The notes: generated from the letters alone by a model not told the origin. 64,000 nucleotides of DNA from Sambucus nigra (GCA_949130495.1 OX422216.1:101377967-101441966); one strand, 5' to 3'. Positions 1 to 10,410 are shown, counted from the stretch's first letter. Numbers and translations: made by a program.

Positions 1-2
1 CC

Positions 3-812
3 CTTGCACCGGGGGAGGCATGGAAAAAGGGTGCTTTTCGCTCGGCTGCAATGGAGGACTTATCGAGGTTACTGCACTACATTAATGTCCACTCTTTTAT
101 GGTGACGAACAATCGGTCAGAGGTTCGTCACAAGCACGCCGCATTGATCTACACGTTGATTAATGGTTTGGGCAATATCAGCTTGCCCAGTATCTTTTTG
201 GATATGAAGTGCGCGACGGCTAAAAAGATTGCCTGGACGTTTTCCATTCCCATTCCTTACCTCATTACGAGGATATATTTATCGCACGGTTGCCCAAAGT
301 TTGACGCTGACTGTAAGCACGAGCCACTCGGGCTTCTCTCCAAGGACAATATTTCAAAGATGCTTAAGCACGAGTGGGGGCAACCGGGTGGCAAAAGATA
401 AAGGGCGGAGGTGGCTGATGAGCCGAAGGACGAGATTCGGGAGATGGATATGGGTGAGGGTTATCACGTGCCGCACACTAACTATGATGCCCGCTTTGAG
501 GCATTCCAGGCCGTGCAGGACCAGCGCTGGGAGGAGACCCAGCTCAGGTGGGCTACATGGGAGTCCCGCCTGGACCAGTTGCAGGACGAGCAGTGGCAGC
601 AGTGGGCACAACAGCAGGCCCAACAGGAGCAGTTTCAGGCCGAGCAGCGGCAGGAGTGGGCCCTGCAGAGGCAGGCTAGAGCGCAACACAGACATGAGTA
701 CAGGATGATGCAGCAGATGATGAGAGATCTTTATTTGCAGCGACATGATTCCGACACAGCGCTACCTCCTCATTTTCAGAACCCTTCTGATCCTAGTGGT
801 TCTGGCCACTAG
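3..812 (+). pseudogene. 3' ORF of Athila-like element (env position), one internal stop
   Basis: One frame is open from the window edge to TAG at 810-812 except for a single TAA at 399-401. The first part (to residue ~132) resembles the alpha-helical 'putative plant transposon protein' domain found in the 3' ORF of Athila-type elements. The part after the stop is strongly charged and glutamine/tryptophan rich (many Q, W, R, E between about 500 and 720), predicting a coiled coil, and ends in a Pro/Ser/Gly tail. The frame is unchanged across the stop, so a point mutation (CAA or AAA to TAA) is the simplest cause. No signal peptide or membrane segment is visible in the part present, so a true envelope role is not supported. 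Confidence 0.55.
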
Positions 813-1263
813 GTTGCTGTTGTACTGGGTCGTTTTTGGCATTCTGGGATCGGATATTATATTGTACTTTTTATTTTTATTTGTATTTGTATTTCTTTTA
901 TTTCACTAGTTGTAATGTATTAAGTGATTTTGTATTGAACTTATGAAATAGGAAATGAAAATATAGTTTGTGGTTGTTTATTGGATTTTGATGTGTGTGA
1001 CCTTCCATTTTATAAAATAAAAAAGTTCACCATCAATTTATCTAGTATTTGCACTTCAGCCCCTCTATATTATTGTGACTTGTGACATAGATTCTCTTAA
1101 CTTAATACATCGGTACATAGTCTTCATATGCTTTGTACTAACTTGTTTTCCAGCTTCATTTGGACTTGTACTTATGGAGATCGCTCCAAATTTGGGTAAT
1201 ATCATTCTTTTCCTATCTTTGTGTTGTGTTCTTTAATGGACGCATTGGGGACAATGCAACATT

Positions 1264-1276
1264 TAAGTTAGGGGGT
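1264..1276 (+). other. Upstream polypurine-like tract
   Basis: TAAGTTAGGGGGTG follows a GGGGACAATGC motif. It closely resembles the tract that directly precedes the LTR at 3091 (TAAGTTAGGTGG). Two such tracts suggest a primary and a secondary plus-strand primer, or a duplication of the pre-LTR segment. Confidence 0.45.
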
Positions 1277-2060
1277 GTAGGATATTCTATCCATTTTGCT
1301 GATTAGTCCTTTAATTTGATTACAATTTAGTTACAAAGCATGTTTTTGTTAAGAAATTGAAAATTTTCAAAAATATTTTCTTTCTTTTTTCTCCTTTATT
1401 GGGCATTTTGCCCTTGTTTCCGATGATAAATTTTAATAATTGCCCGATCAAATTGACAATTCAATGATGCATGTTCTCAATTTTAGAAGTTATTAGACTT
1501 TAGTCCTAAATCATTAATATTATGAATAACTTCATGAATTAAACTTTAACCCGTGAGCATGCACCATTCTTGTTATATTGATTTGGTTTAAGATTTTCAT
1601 AACTCGATATGCTTTTGTTGCATTCTATATACTTACACCGAGTGAGATTAGAGACTTATCTTCATTTGTGAGTGTATACACTTTTCTTTCCTCTTTGAAA
1701 ACGTTACAATCCTTGGTAATCTCTTTATTCTTTCATTGACCATTCATTAATTGAGTTCATACTTGAAATGTGTTACATGAGCATGATTTTCATATGTTTT
1801 TTGACTCGAGAATTTCGTTTACTTTTTGAAATGATCATTGGCCATCTTTTATATATCACCCATATAACCTTGACCTCACCCTTTATATGTTCCCTAGTCA
1901 ACCCGCTTGAGCCTAAATACTAGCCTTTCTTTTCATTACCCAAAATCCCATATCCAACTCCAAATTGGAGTTTTATACCATAAATATTATCTTACATACC
2001 CTTGTTTGGATTGTTGCTTGGGATTAAATGTTATTGTTGTGTTTTGGTTGCAATTTGAGT

Positions 2061-2169
2061 ATGAAAAGAGTAAGAAGTGAAAAGAAAAAGAGTGAAAAAA
2101 GAAAGTTAAAATCAAAAGAAAACAAAAGAAAAAAATGAGAAAAAGAAGAAAAGAAAAAGAAAGAGAAAG
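2061..2169 (+). repeat. A/G-rich (polypurine) tract
   Basis: About 110 bases almost free of C and poor in T, made of GAAAA/AAGAG-like units. It lies in the 3' non-coding region, where A/G-rich stretches are common in Athila-type elements. No coding potential. Confidence 0.6.
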
Positions 2170-3090
2170 TTGTTTATAGTGTTTGTATGTGATTCAATAA
2201 TCCTTGTTACTCTCTCGATTGTTATATCTAATGCTCGTTTGGAAATCATTTGTCCAATTTTGAAATTGCCCACTTTTTCCCATTTTCCCGAGTTTCATCC
2301 CCAAACACTTTGAATCAGTATATACATCCCTTTCATTTCGTACCTTAACCTAGCCTACATTATAACCATATTAAAGTCCTATGTGATCTTAGGTTGATGT
2401 AATTCAAATGTTTAAATAGTGTTGATAATTTGTGAAAATGCATTTCGGCTCTTTTATATGTGCGGTATCCTTTCACTGAGATTGCAATTTTTATTTCCTA
2501 TATAGCGTTCTTCAATTGTGGCATGTGCGCGGCCTAGTTTTCCTTTACATTTACTCTTTATGCCCGCATGTCCCGTGTGTTACCTCCCTGTTTCAAGTGA
2601 ATTCATTTGATGAGTGTAATGCCCGTGAGGATTGACTTTTATGCCTACTTTGATTTTAGTATCCGAGTTATTTAAGTTTTTTGCCAAATCATACTTTGCA
2701 TATGCTCACTCCCATCCCACATGTTAGAGTTTCAATTCATTGAGGTGCATTCGATAATGTTAATAACTACGGACTTCTCACGCGAATTCGTTTGCTATGC
2801 TAATAACATGTTGAAATCTTGTTCGCATTGATGAGTTTGTCATACTTGATTGGGAATATTTTGAGGAAACTTTATGATGTTTGTGGGTACCATCACTGAA
2901 AACCCTCATGAGACGACACTATTCCACTAGGGTAACCTAGGGGTTTAACGGCTTATTGCATACGCTAAATGCAATCGAATCCCCCGCGAAAGTGGCTTTA
3001 TGCTTTTATACCATATTTTTGTACTTATCCTGCTTTTGGTGCTTGTTGTTCTTGTTGCATCCAATTTCATTGCTAGGGACTAGCAGTGTG

Positions 3091-3102
3091 TAAGTTAGGT
3101 GG
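3091..3102 (+). other. Polypurine tract of the Athila-like element
   Basis: TAAGTTAGGTGG lies directly against the LTR start TGTGATAAT, the position where second-strand synthesis is primed. Confidence 0.6.
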
Positions 3103-3177
3103 TGTGATAATACGCAAATATTGCGTATTTCATCCGTCAAACCTACGCATTTTAGCCCCCTCGGGTGCCTTAATCTC

Positions 3178-3186
3178 TATATTTAA
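3178..3186 (+). promoter_or_regulatory. TATA-like box in Athila LTR
   Basis: TATATTTAA, 75 bp inside the LTR and about 320 bp upstream of the palindrome cluster. If this is the functional box, the palindromes would be inside the transcript. A rival box at 3654 would put them upstream. Confidence 0.35.
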
Positions 3187-3502
3187 GCCCGTTAACCAGA
3201 CGACCTCTGTTTATATTATTAACATGCTATATGAGGTATAATTGGGCTTTTTTAGGTATTTAGGTACCAAGTATGGGATTCAGACGCATTCTGCGCAATT
3301 TCCGTACACAATCGCACGTTCAAGGGAAATTCGGTCATTTCACAGCTTAGGTACCTGGCCTGACATCTACATGGAAGTTGTATCTCTCCTCTCTAGCTTC
3401 GCATGGCCGCGAACGGTGCACGATTCCGAGTCCGTATGACAAAGTTACGGCGATTTGAGCAGAGATGAACTACATGCCAAAACAGGGGATTCTGGAGGTT
3501 GC

Positions 3503-3590
3503 CCTGCTTGATCGATCGATCGAGCCTGGGGGACGATCGATTGACCCTCTATATTTTTGCCACGATTTTAACAGTCGATTGATCGATCCC
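3503..3590 (+). repeat. GATCGATC palindrome cluster in Athila LTR
   Basis: Three clusters of overlapping ATCGATCGA palindromes separated by short spacers. The first 24 bases (3503-3526) are identical to the reverse complement of 45801-45824, which lies in a solo LTR of a different gypsy lineage. Confidence 0.8.
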
Positions 3591-4637
3591 CTATTTTTTC
3601 CTGCAGATATTTTCTTTTCATTCTCTTTCTTCTTTTCTTTTATTCTTACTTGGTATATATACCAATTTTGTTGTAATATTCAGTGTGAACGTTTTTAGAC
3701 AGTTTTAGAAGATAGAATAGGTTAGGGTTTGGGTTTTTGGAAGGTTCTTCTTCATTTATACTTGGTTTGACACCCCATTTGTTGTGTAAGTTGACTATTC
3801 ATCTCCCCTACCAATTAATATAGTTTGTATCTCTTCATTTCTTGCTTTCTAGTTCATTTACAAGCTTTCAAATTTAGGTTTACATACTTTACTTACATTC
3901 TTTGATTTACTTGCTTTCTAGTATAGTTTTATCGCATTTATTTACACGCTTTCATTTATCACATTTTTAACATGCTTTATAGCTAAATTAAATTAGGTTG
4001 TGCTTGAATGGAACTCACTCGAGTTGACGCGTTGCTTTGCTTTGGTGATGGAGTTTACGGGTCTATTTCGGGTGCGTTGTCCTAGTTATTGGGCCTAGGA
4101 GATTTGGCGGGGCATATCATGTATGTCCCGTGCTTACGACCTTTCGTGTGCAATTTTTGGGATATTTGTTGACGCCAAAATCTTATTAGGCTTTTATGAT
4201 GATTTAGGGCGTAACAACCCTTGATTTAATTAACTGTCGAAACGAGACACATTTGTAATAACTCATCGACCCATGTAACCTTTTTATACTAATTAACTCG
4301 AGTGAGGGATATTCGATGCAAACTATAGTTTTACTCGCTTTCATAATCTAGTTTCAATACCTTGCCTAGATTAACATTTCCCTTTATGCATATTTTTCCT
4401 TTTAGTTTGTAATCATCTTTTACACTTTTATTTCGGAATATTAAATCACTTGAATTCTAGCATCTTGTCCCTGTGGATTTTCGATACCCGACTTACCGTT
4501 GTGCTTGCCCCGCAAGTGTAGTAGTAATTTAGGTTTCTTTTGTATTGAGTTGGCGAAATGAAAACAATGATTAGCGACTTTACAAGCGCTACTTTTCGCA
4601 CTTAATTAACTTGATTTTCATCATATAGCACAGGGAC

Positions 4638-4852
4638 TGACATTCCTAATTTCCACAAAAACCAAATTTTACTAGATCAGTATATCCTACAAAATTCCAT
4701 CTCTTTTGATACTTTTCAAGGTTAACATTGTCAACTTTTGGCTTAATTAATGAGAGTTGTGGCAGCCTATGCTTTCTTATTAATCTTTTAATTCTCTAGT
4801 TGGTTGTCTTGTTTTCCACTCCCTCCACATTCCAATGCATGAAATTAATCAT
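4638..4852 (-). pseudogene. LINE ORF2, N-terminal start of endonuclease domain
   Basis: Begins with ATG at 4852-4850, which overlaps the ORF1 stop as TAATG. The first residues (NFMHWNVEGV, then IRKHRLPQLSLIKPK) match the opening of the APE-type endonuclease of plant L1 elements, where the first Asn and the Glu of the ALIEPK-like motif are catalytic; here Lys replaces that Glu. An in-frame stop lies near the FCGN motif. Truncated by the Athila insertion after about 70 codons. Confidence 0.6.
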
Positions 4853-6240
4853 TAAGAGAATGGGGTATTTGAGTTATTAAAGACCTTATTAGAAGACCTT
4901 GTTATTCTTCTAAATAAGGGATCTTTGTGAGTCTTCTTGAATAAGCTAGGATAAAAGGATTTTGTTGTCTTGCTATTTAAATTGAGGGCATCAACTTCTG
5001 GTGGGAACTTCTTCTCACTTCTTCTCTCCTTTGTAATGTATATGGAACCCCATTTCCTGTAAAAAAAAAAAAAGGTTATAAACATCTCCATATCTTCTTT
5101 TATAGGGGTATGAATCTTCATTTTATCTTCTGAATCTTATCAATAACTTTTGTGTTTAGCAAGGTGGATTTCATAGTCAAGAAAATCCATAGCTCTAGGA
5201 GAGAGCATGATATTATCGACTACGGAAACATCATCTGAGGCTATATCACAATGTTGAATCCTTTGAATATTATGGGTACCTGCTTTGTTATAGGTTAAAC
5301 CTTACTTGGTAAAGTTATTGACTGTCATGCTTAGGGGGGCTAACCAATCTTGTCGTTAGCTTTGATAATATTAATGTTAATGCAAACTTTTGGGAGACTT
5401 TATTTTTCTTGTACTGGAGTTGTTATTGTGAGTGGCTTTATTTATTTATTTTTAGTGACTGATAGATTTCCTCGATGTCAGAATTTTCTGGTTCTGATGG
5501 TTTATCTTTGTTAAAAAGACTTTGCCTTGCCTTCTTCATGCAATAATTACAGTACAATGGCATATCTTCATATTTAAATTCTTGCCAAAACCCTTGTACT
5601 GATTCCAGTCTAAACTTTTCTTGTCTTGGTTTTAGGAGATTAATCTCCACACATACTCTAAGTAAACTAGGTCTTGAGAAATTCAATGTCGATGCATCCA
5701 TCTTTAAAGGTTTACCAATTAATTATGTGATCAAGTAGAAAATAATATTTGCAAAAAGGTTAATAGTAAGGTTAGGAAAACTTACCCAAGCTGGTATAAT
5801 AGGTCTCTCCTCATCCGCCCTAAATTATGGAGTCCATTTGAATGTTCCTATAGGATATTTACCAATGTACAATTGATCACGCGTCCATAGTCTTATAAAG
5901 TCCTCTTTGCAACTCTGTTTTATAAATACTTGTTTATGATCAAGAAGACCAATAGCGCATGAAGTTTTAATGTTAAAAGTCAACATGGTTTTCCTTATAT
6001 CCTCCGTTAAAGGCCTACAATTTGAAAACTTACCAACTACTAAGAAATTGAATGGTTTGTCAAGGGCATTAATATCTTCTGAAGAAAATTGAATTGTATG
6101 TTCACCTCTATATATTGTAGGTTCTTTAGGATATGAAGCGAATACTACACTTGTAAAGAATTTGGTCTAGATATTAATAGGCTCGGTAGGCTTAGGGTTA
6201 ATGTTTTGGTCATGATTGTGATTGGAAGTTATGGGTGTTA
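4852..6240 (-). pseudogene. LINE ORF1, gag-like nucleic-acid-binding protein, degenerate
   Basis: The middle (5438-5701) is the most readable: a Met-Asp-Ala-Ser-Thr start, the stretch RPSLLRVCVEI, then FKYEDMPLYCNYC. These match the DUF4283 domain and the following zf-CCHC_4 type knuckle of plant LINE ORF1 proteins, which bind the element RNA. Only the first Cys pair of the knuckle is clear; the expected His-Cys half is lost. An upstream part (about 5840-6240) covers the first half of DUF4283 and carries stops and a frame change. The C-terminal part (4852-5121) is a basic, open frame of 89 codons with an A-rich tract near its start. The stop at 4854-4852 overlaps the ORF2 start. Confidence 0.6.
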
Positions 6241-6444
6241 TCACGCAAATCCTAGGAATCACCCTATAGAGAGAAAAGGATAAACTTACAAATAATTTCT
6301 ATTTTGCTTATTCGTGGAAAAAAGGGGGAGAAAAGATTATCTAGAATAATGTATTTATTCAGGGATAATTCCTATGCAGGGGAGCTTTTCCTTCACATTG
6401 ATGTTACATGTTTAATGGCTTTGTGTTGTTTGACTTTTGCAAAT

Positions 6445-6496
6445 AATAATAATTAAACTTGATCAGCCTCAGTATTAAAATATATGAGGTGTCACA
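6445..6496 (+). repeat. 5' LTR remnant of element C
   Basis: Aligns base by base with the end of the LTR at 38797-38848 (AATTAAACTTGATCAGCC against AATTAAACTTAATCAACC, then GTATTAAAATA and GAGGTGTCACA against GAGGTGTCATA). The rest of this LTR is missing because the LINE lies against it. Confidence 0.7.
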
Positions 6497-6498
6497 AT

Positions 6499-6510
6499 TG
6501 GTATCAGAGC
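6499..6510 (+). promoter_or_regulatory. Primer binding site, initiator tRNA-Met, element C
   Basis: TGGTATCAGAGC starts two bases after the LTR end TGTCACA. This is the standard complement of the plant initiator tRNA-Met 3' end. Confidence 0.85.
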
Positions 6511-6659
6511 ATGGTCCTAGGCAACATAGTTTCCATATGTCCATTTTAATCATCTGCATAGTGTTTTTTGATACGTCCATTTCTTTGTATTATAAACATA
6601 TGATTCTTAGTACTAATAATAAATACATGTCAAATTTCAGATGGAAACTAACAGGAAGC

Positions 6660-7650
6660 CCCGGAAAGCTATATGTGTTTCTTAGATATTACCCGTACCA
6701 CCTATACCACTAGCATTAATGATACCACGTTTGTCAGTTGCCCCAGTAGTCGATTCTTAGAGACATTACTATTTTGGAGCCCAGTAACTCTCAATTTCAT
6801 AGGCAATGTAGGAAAGATTAGTAGTGGGCAGGAGAGGCCACTTGAGGCACCGTAGCCGGTGGCACCAGCACTCACACCGGATTGGCAGAAGATTAGGGGA
6901 GCATATTTATAAATAACGGCCCACATATATTCTTTGATTATATCGGCCCTTTGGTAGCATTTCAGTGGTGCCAAGATATTAAGCTTCACCTGAGGCTTTT
7001 GGTGTTCAATAATGTGCAAAAGTAGATTCTTGCGACTTTTTGGTTGATATGAGATGCTCTCGAATGGCGGGAGAGTGTGACTATGGCTTCGTAGAGACAC
7101 CAATTAACTTATGTAGAGTTTATGATGAGATTCAATAACAAGTACCTCCCCAAGTCTATCCGGTCGTGAAATAAGATAGGGTTCATTATATTATAGCAAG
7201 GGACTCGTACTATCACAGATTATGAGAAAGAGTTCATTATTTTGTCACTTTTTTCTCCCAATGAGGTGGATATGGAGAATAAGATGATTGGGTGTTTTGT
7301 TAAGTGGGTCATTTACTCTAAATGTCAGATTTTGATAATGAACTCAGAGTATACTATAAGGCACATATAGTGTATGTTGAACTTATGCTTTGTTGTGATC
7401 GTATGGAGCATGGGAGAAGTTTGAGAAATGGGGCAACAAGTGGGCCCAAGGCAGATGGAGGATTTGACATAGACCAGAAGGGATCTCAAAGCGAACACGA
7501 TGGAAGGAAGTCTGGCCTAATGAATAAATGCCCAGTAGACTGGGTAAGGGCAACAACAACAGATAAGATAGGGGCGATTCCCCAAGCACCATTTTTAGGG
7601 GTTTGTTTTAGGTGAGGTGGAACTGGACACACGAATAAGGAGTGCTTGAG
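6660..7650 (+). pseudogene. gag: gag of element C, degenerate
   Basis: Scattered frames keep family landmarks: an LEWRES-like segment followed by LTYVEFMMRFNNKYLP (about 7050-7150), which corresponds to the W..F...F...Y.P core of the retrotransposon gag domain, and a CCHC zinc knuckle at 7604-7645. The knuckle has the correct CX2CX4HX4C spacing, but its second Cys codon is TGA. Several stops and frame changes exclude function. Gag would form the RNA-binding particle shell. Confidence 0.6.
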
Positions 7651-7899
7651 TAGGTGATAGTCAGGCCAATCGGGTTAATATGGAGAGCCAGTATGTCCAA
7701 TACATATTGAGCCAGTAGGGCCAATATCACTAGGGCCACTGAGATAGAGGTAGTAAAGATTTAGGCCTAATTATCTGCAACAATAAAGGCAGCAGTAGTT
7801 GCTTGCTCATCCAACCCCGAGGCAGCAGGCATGCGATACTTCCAGCACTACCAATCGTAGTTCCTCGGCCTCAATTATAGTGTGGTAGGTTCAATCAGG

Positions 7900-8555
7900 T
7901 GGAACCTTGGGAGGAGCCAACGCCTATTCAGACAGTTTATTGCATATTTTTTATTCACGATTCTTTAGCTAAGGTTTTATTTGACACGGGACCAGACATT
8001 CTTTTTTTGTACAATATTTTGTGGGTATTTCAGGGAAATGTCTGACTACCTGTACTAGAGTATTATCTATAGCTACTCTGTTAGGTGTATCCTCTCATAT
8101 TACCAAGTCTTGTGATGAGATAAGTATTTATATTTGTGGGCTATGATTTATGGCTAATTTAATAATTTCTTATACCCATACATATGATGTTATATTGGGG
8201 ATAGATTGGTTGTTCCTATTGAGCTCATATTGATTACATGGGTAGAGTTACTATATTTTTTTATACCGCGCCGAAGATGTATTAGGATGTTATTCTTAGG
8301 ACAGAGGGTGGTATTAGTACCCATTTATATTTTATTGATGAGGATACCATTATATCTTTAGATATGATCCCAGTAGTTCAGGATTTCTCTAATGTTTTCT
8401 ATGAGATTCTTGGTTTATTGCCTAGCTGAGAGATTGATTTTGTTATAAACTGAGTACCAGGAATGAAGTCGATGTTAGAGCATCGTACTGTATTGTCCTT
8501 ATATAGATGAAAGATTTTAGAGTTCAGATTAAGCACTTATTATCCATCGTAGGAC
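7900..8555 (+). pseudogene. pol: Protease and start of reverse transcriptase, element C
   Basis: A protease core VLFDTGPDILF (active-site Asp at 7983-7985; the usual third residue is Gly-Ala, here Gly-Pro) is followed about 370 bp later by the RT lead-in: PVVQDFSNVFYEILG then LPS-stop-EIDFVI, the counterpart of the ..FPDVFPEELPGLPPEREIEF.. region of gypsy RTs. The frame is interrupted by stops. RT is cut at 8555 by the first solo LTR and resumes at 18246. Confidence 0.65.
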
Positions 8556-9588
8556 TGTAACACCTTGTAATTTTTAGAACTTGGAATTAAATTGTTTTGG
8601 TAAATTGAACTTATTTAATTTGGAGAAATTTAAATTTATGATTTGGAGAATTCATTTGGGGAGGATTTATTTAATTTGGTGAATTGAGATTTAATTAATT
8701 CAAATCATTTTTAGATTTCACATGTGTCACATTTTGAGGTCGAAATTAGAGAATGATATAAAGTAATTCAGATGATAATTCTGAGTTCACGGTTGAGTGC
8801 GGATAGGTCGAGATAGTTAAAAAAGAGTATTTGGGGGTAGCAATTGGGTCTCGGGGCATTTTAAGAATAAACGGACTCACACAGGGGTGTTTGGACAATT
8901 TCGGGATTAACATTAGAAAATCTAAATTTGAGAGTTTGGGGTGGACACAACACTAAAGGAAAATATTATAGAGCCCAAATTAGAGAGGTTGGGGTAGACA
9001 CAACTCAAAAAGAAAACCCTAGTTCTGCAGAGAAGAAAAGAGGGAGAAAGTAGGGAGATCTTGGGAAGTCAAATCAAAGGAGATTAATAGTGTTCTTCGT
9101 CAAACCATCGTCTACGAAAAAGGAAATCAGACTCTATGAAATTGTCCAGGCAAGTAGTTCAACTTCCTTTCATTTAATTTGCGGTATTACGATTCATATC
9201 ATGGTGGATGTAAACCATATTCATTTTTGAGTGGGCTATCTCATTAAAATGGGTTTTGAGAAATTTTTACACGTGAAGTGGGTTAAAAGGTTATATTGAT
9301 GATACGAGATATGTCAAAATTATTTGAAATCAAACTATGAAGAAATCTAGGATGCGTAATAGGTTTACTTGAACTATGATGTGAGTATTTAGAGAATAAC
9401 TTAACGAAGTTGGGAGAAAACTCAAATCTGGGATTTAAAGAAATCGTGATGATAAATTAATGTTGTGTACGGACTAAATCCATTAATGAAATTTGATTAA
9501 AGGGAGGATTTTGTTAGAACTGTAAATAAAAATATGGGCAGAAGTTATAAGATGGAAGAAATTCGTTAATAGCAGATAATGGAACAAG

Positions 9589-9672
9589 GAAGAAGAAGAA
9601 GAAGAAGAAGAAGAAGAAGAAGAAGAAGAAGAAGAAGAAGAAGAAGAAGAAGAAGAAGAAGAAGAAGAAGAG
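9589..9672 (+). repeat. (GAA)n microsatellite in solo LTR 1
   Basis: About 28 uninterrupted GAA units. On the minus strand it encodes a poly-serine run that is not a gene. Confidence 0.95.
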
Positions 9673-9705
9673 GTGATCAGCGCTGCGTCAAGCGACTCTG
9701 CAAGT

Positions 9706-9799
9706 TGTTCGAATGACATTGTAAGTCGTTCGAATGCAATGGAAGTCGTTCAAATGAGATTATTATCTTATTTGAACGAGGTTGATATCTCGTTCAAAG
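9706..9799 (+). repeat. Decayed TTCGAA palindrome array in solo LTR 1
   Basis: Contains GTTCGAATG twice, then GTTCAAATG, TTTGAACGAG and CTCGTTCAAAG. The TTCAAA and TTTGAA forms are what C-to-T change at the central CpG of TTCGAA would give. The array ends exactly at the copia insertion point. It sits 1150-1243 bp from the LTR start, the same offset as the arrays in solo LTRs 2 and 3. Confidence 0.7.
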
Positions 9800-10025
9800 T
9801 GTAAGGACACAAATTTCCAGTTGAGTCCATATATAGTTTTGCCTCAATTCCGGACAAAAACATTTATTCATAGGATAGTATGTAATTGTAATACTCTCAA
9901 GCCTATGAAGTGTTTGTTGAAGACGTAGCGGCAAAGAGTATAAAGCCTCATCAAATATGCCGGTTTGCGTGCCTCGTTTCTACGTCATCAACTATGGTTC
10001 CATGCTCCCAAGGTATGAATGCAAT

Positions 10026-10037
10026 ATTATATATATA
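10026..10037 (+). promoter_or_regulatory. TATA-like box in copia LTR
   Basis: ATTATATATATAGG about 225 bp into the LTR and 160 bp upstream of the palindrome array. If used, the array falls in the transcribed leader. The same box is present in the 3' LTR near 15443. Confidence 0.4.
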
Positions 10038-10191
10038 GGAGCTTGGAACAAGTTTATTGGGTGTTAGGTTTTATACAAACTGCGTTTTGTTTTAAGAAAG
10101 AATTAATTAAAACTTTAAATAAATGTTTATAAAGTTTTCTGGGCTAAAAATGAATTTTTCAAACTTTCTGGTGGTTCGTTAGATATGTCGT

Positions 10192-10410
10192 TCGAACGAG
10201 TTTTTTCGTTCGAACCAGATGTCGTTCGAACGAGTTTTGCCAACGAGTTCCCACCAAGGTATACTGGTCCGTCGTTTGAAATGTCGTTCGAACGAGATTG
10301 TTCCTTCTAACGAGATTTCCAACGAGATTCTAACGAGTCCATACTGGAGCGTCGTTAGAAGTCTCGTTCGAACGAGAGTTCGTTCGAACGAAATGTCGTT
10401 CGAACGAGAT
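10192..10410 (+). repeat. TCGTTCGAACGA palindrome array in copia LTR
   Basis: Seven GTTCGAAC cores in about 220 bp, several embedded in perfect palindromes of 14-16 bp such as TCTCGTTCGAACGAGA (10362-10377), mixed with the words CGTTAGAAG and CTTCTAACGAG, which are reverse complements of each other. Bases 10352-10377 are identical to 20577-20602 in gypsy solo LTR 2. The 3' LTR carries the same array at about 15604-15826. Confidence 0.9.

Larger units (their letters stand above)
813..3102 (+). other. Long non-coding 3' region of the Athila-like element
   Basis: No reading frame of note. AT-rich sequence with two polypurine-like tracts about 1.8 kb apart and one long A/G tract between them. 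Long non-coding tails of this sort between the last ORF and the 3' LTR are known in Athila elements. Confidence 0.6.
1..4632 (+). mobile_element. Athila-like Ty3/gypsy retrotransposon, 3' part only
   Basis: The stretch holds the tail of a 3' reading frame, about 2.3 kb of non-coding DNA with polypurine tracts, and a 1.5-kb LTR that begins TGTGATAATACGC and ends in CA. A long 3' region behind an env-position ORF, a purine tract abutting TGTGATAAT and a long LTR are the usual Athila pattern; that family assignment comes from known family architecture. The gag-pol part lies left of the window. To the right the element abuts LINE sequence, so it inserted into that LINE; the first five bases after it are GGGAC, but the matching left copy of the target duplication cannot be seen. 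Confidence 0.72.
3103..4632 (+). repeat. 3' LTR of the Athila-like element
   Basis: Starts TGTGATAATACGC just after the purine tract and ends in ATATAGCACA before LINE sequence, length 1530 bp. The start is well supported. The end is placed from the change to LINE coding sequence and the terminal CA. It holds a TATA-like box (3178), an ATCGATCGA palindrome cluster (3503-3590) and a second TATA-like TATATATA at 3654. Confidence 0.65.
4638..6444 (-). mobile_element. LINE (L1-like) fragment, 5' part: 5' UTR, ORF1, start of ORF2
   Basis: Read on the minus strand it has a leader of about 200 bp, an ORF1 with the plant LINE 'DUF4283 plus zinc knuckle' pattern, and the first ~70 codons of ORF2. ORF2 is cut off by the Athila LTR at 4632. 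The remainder presumably lies left of the Athila copy, outside the window. The right edge is placed where similarity to the chromovirus LTR end begins (about 6445), so it is approximate. Confidence 0.7.

Noticed and set aside
9483..9719. Minus-strand reading frame with a long poly-serine run
   Set aside because: Produced by the (GAA)n microsatellite in solo LTR 1; no other protein feature.
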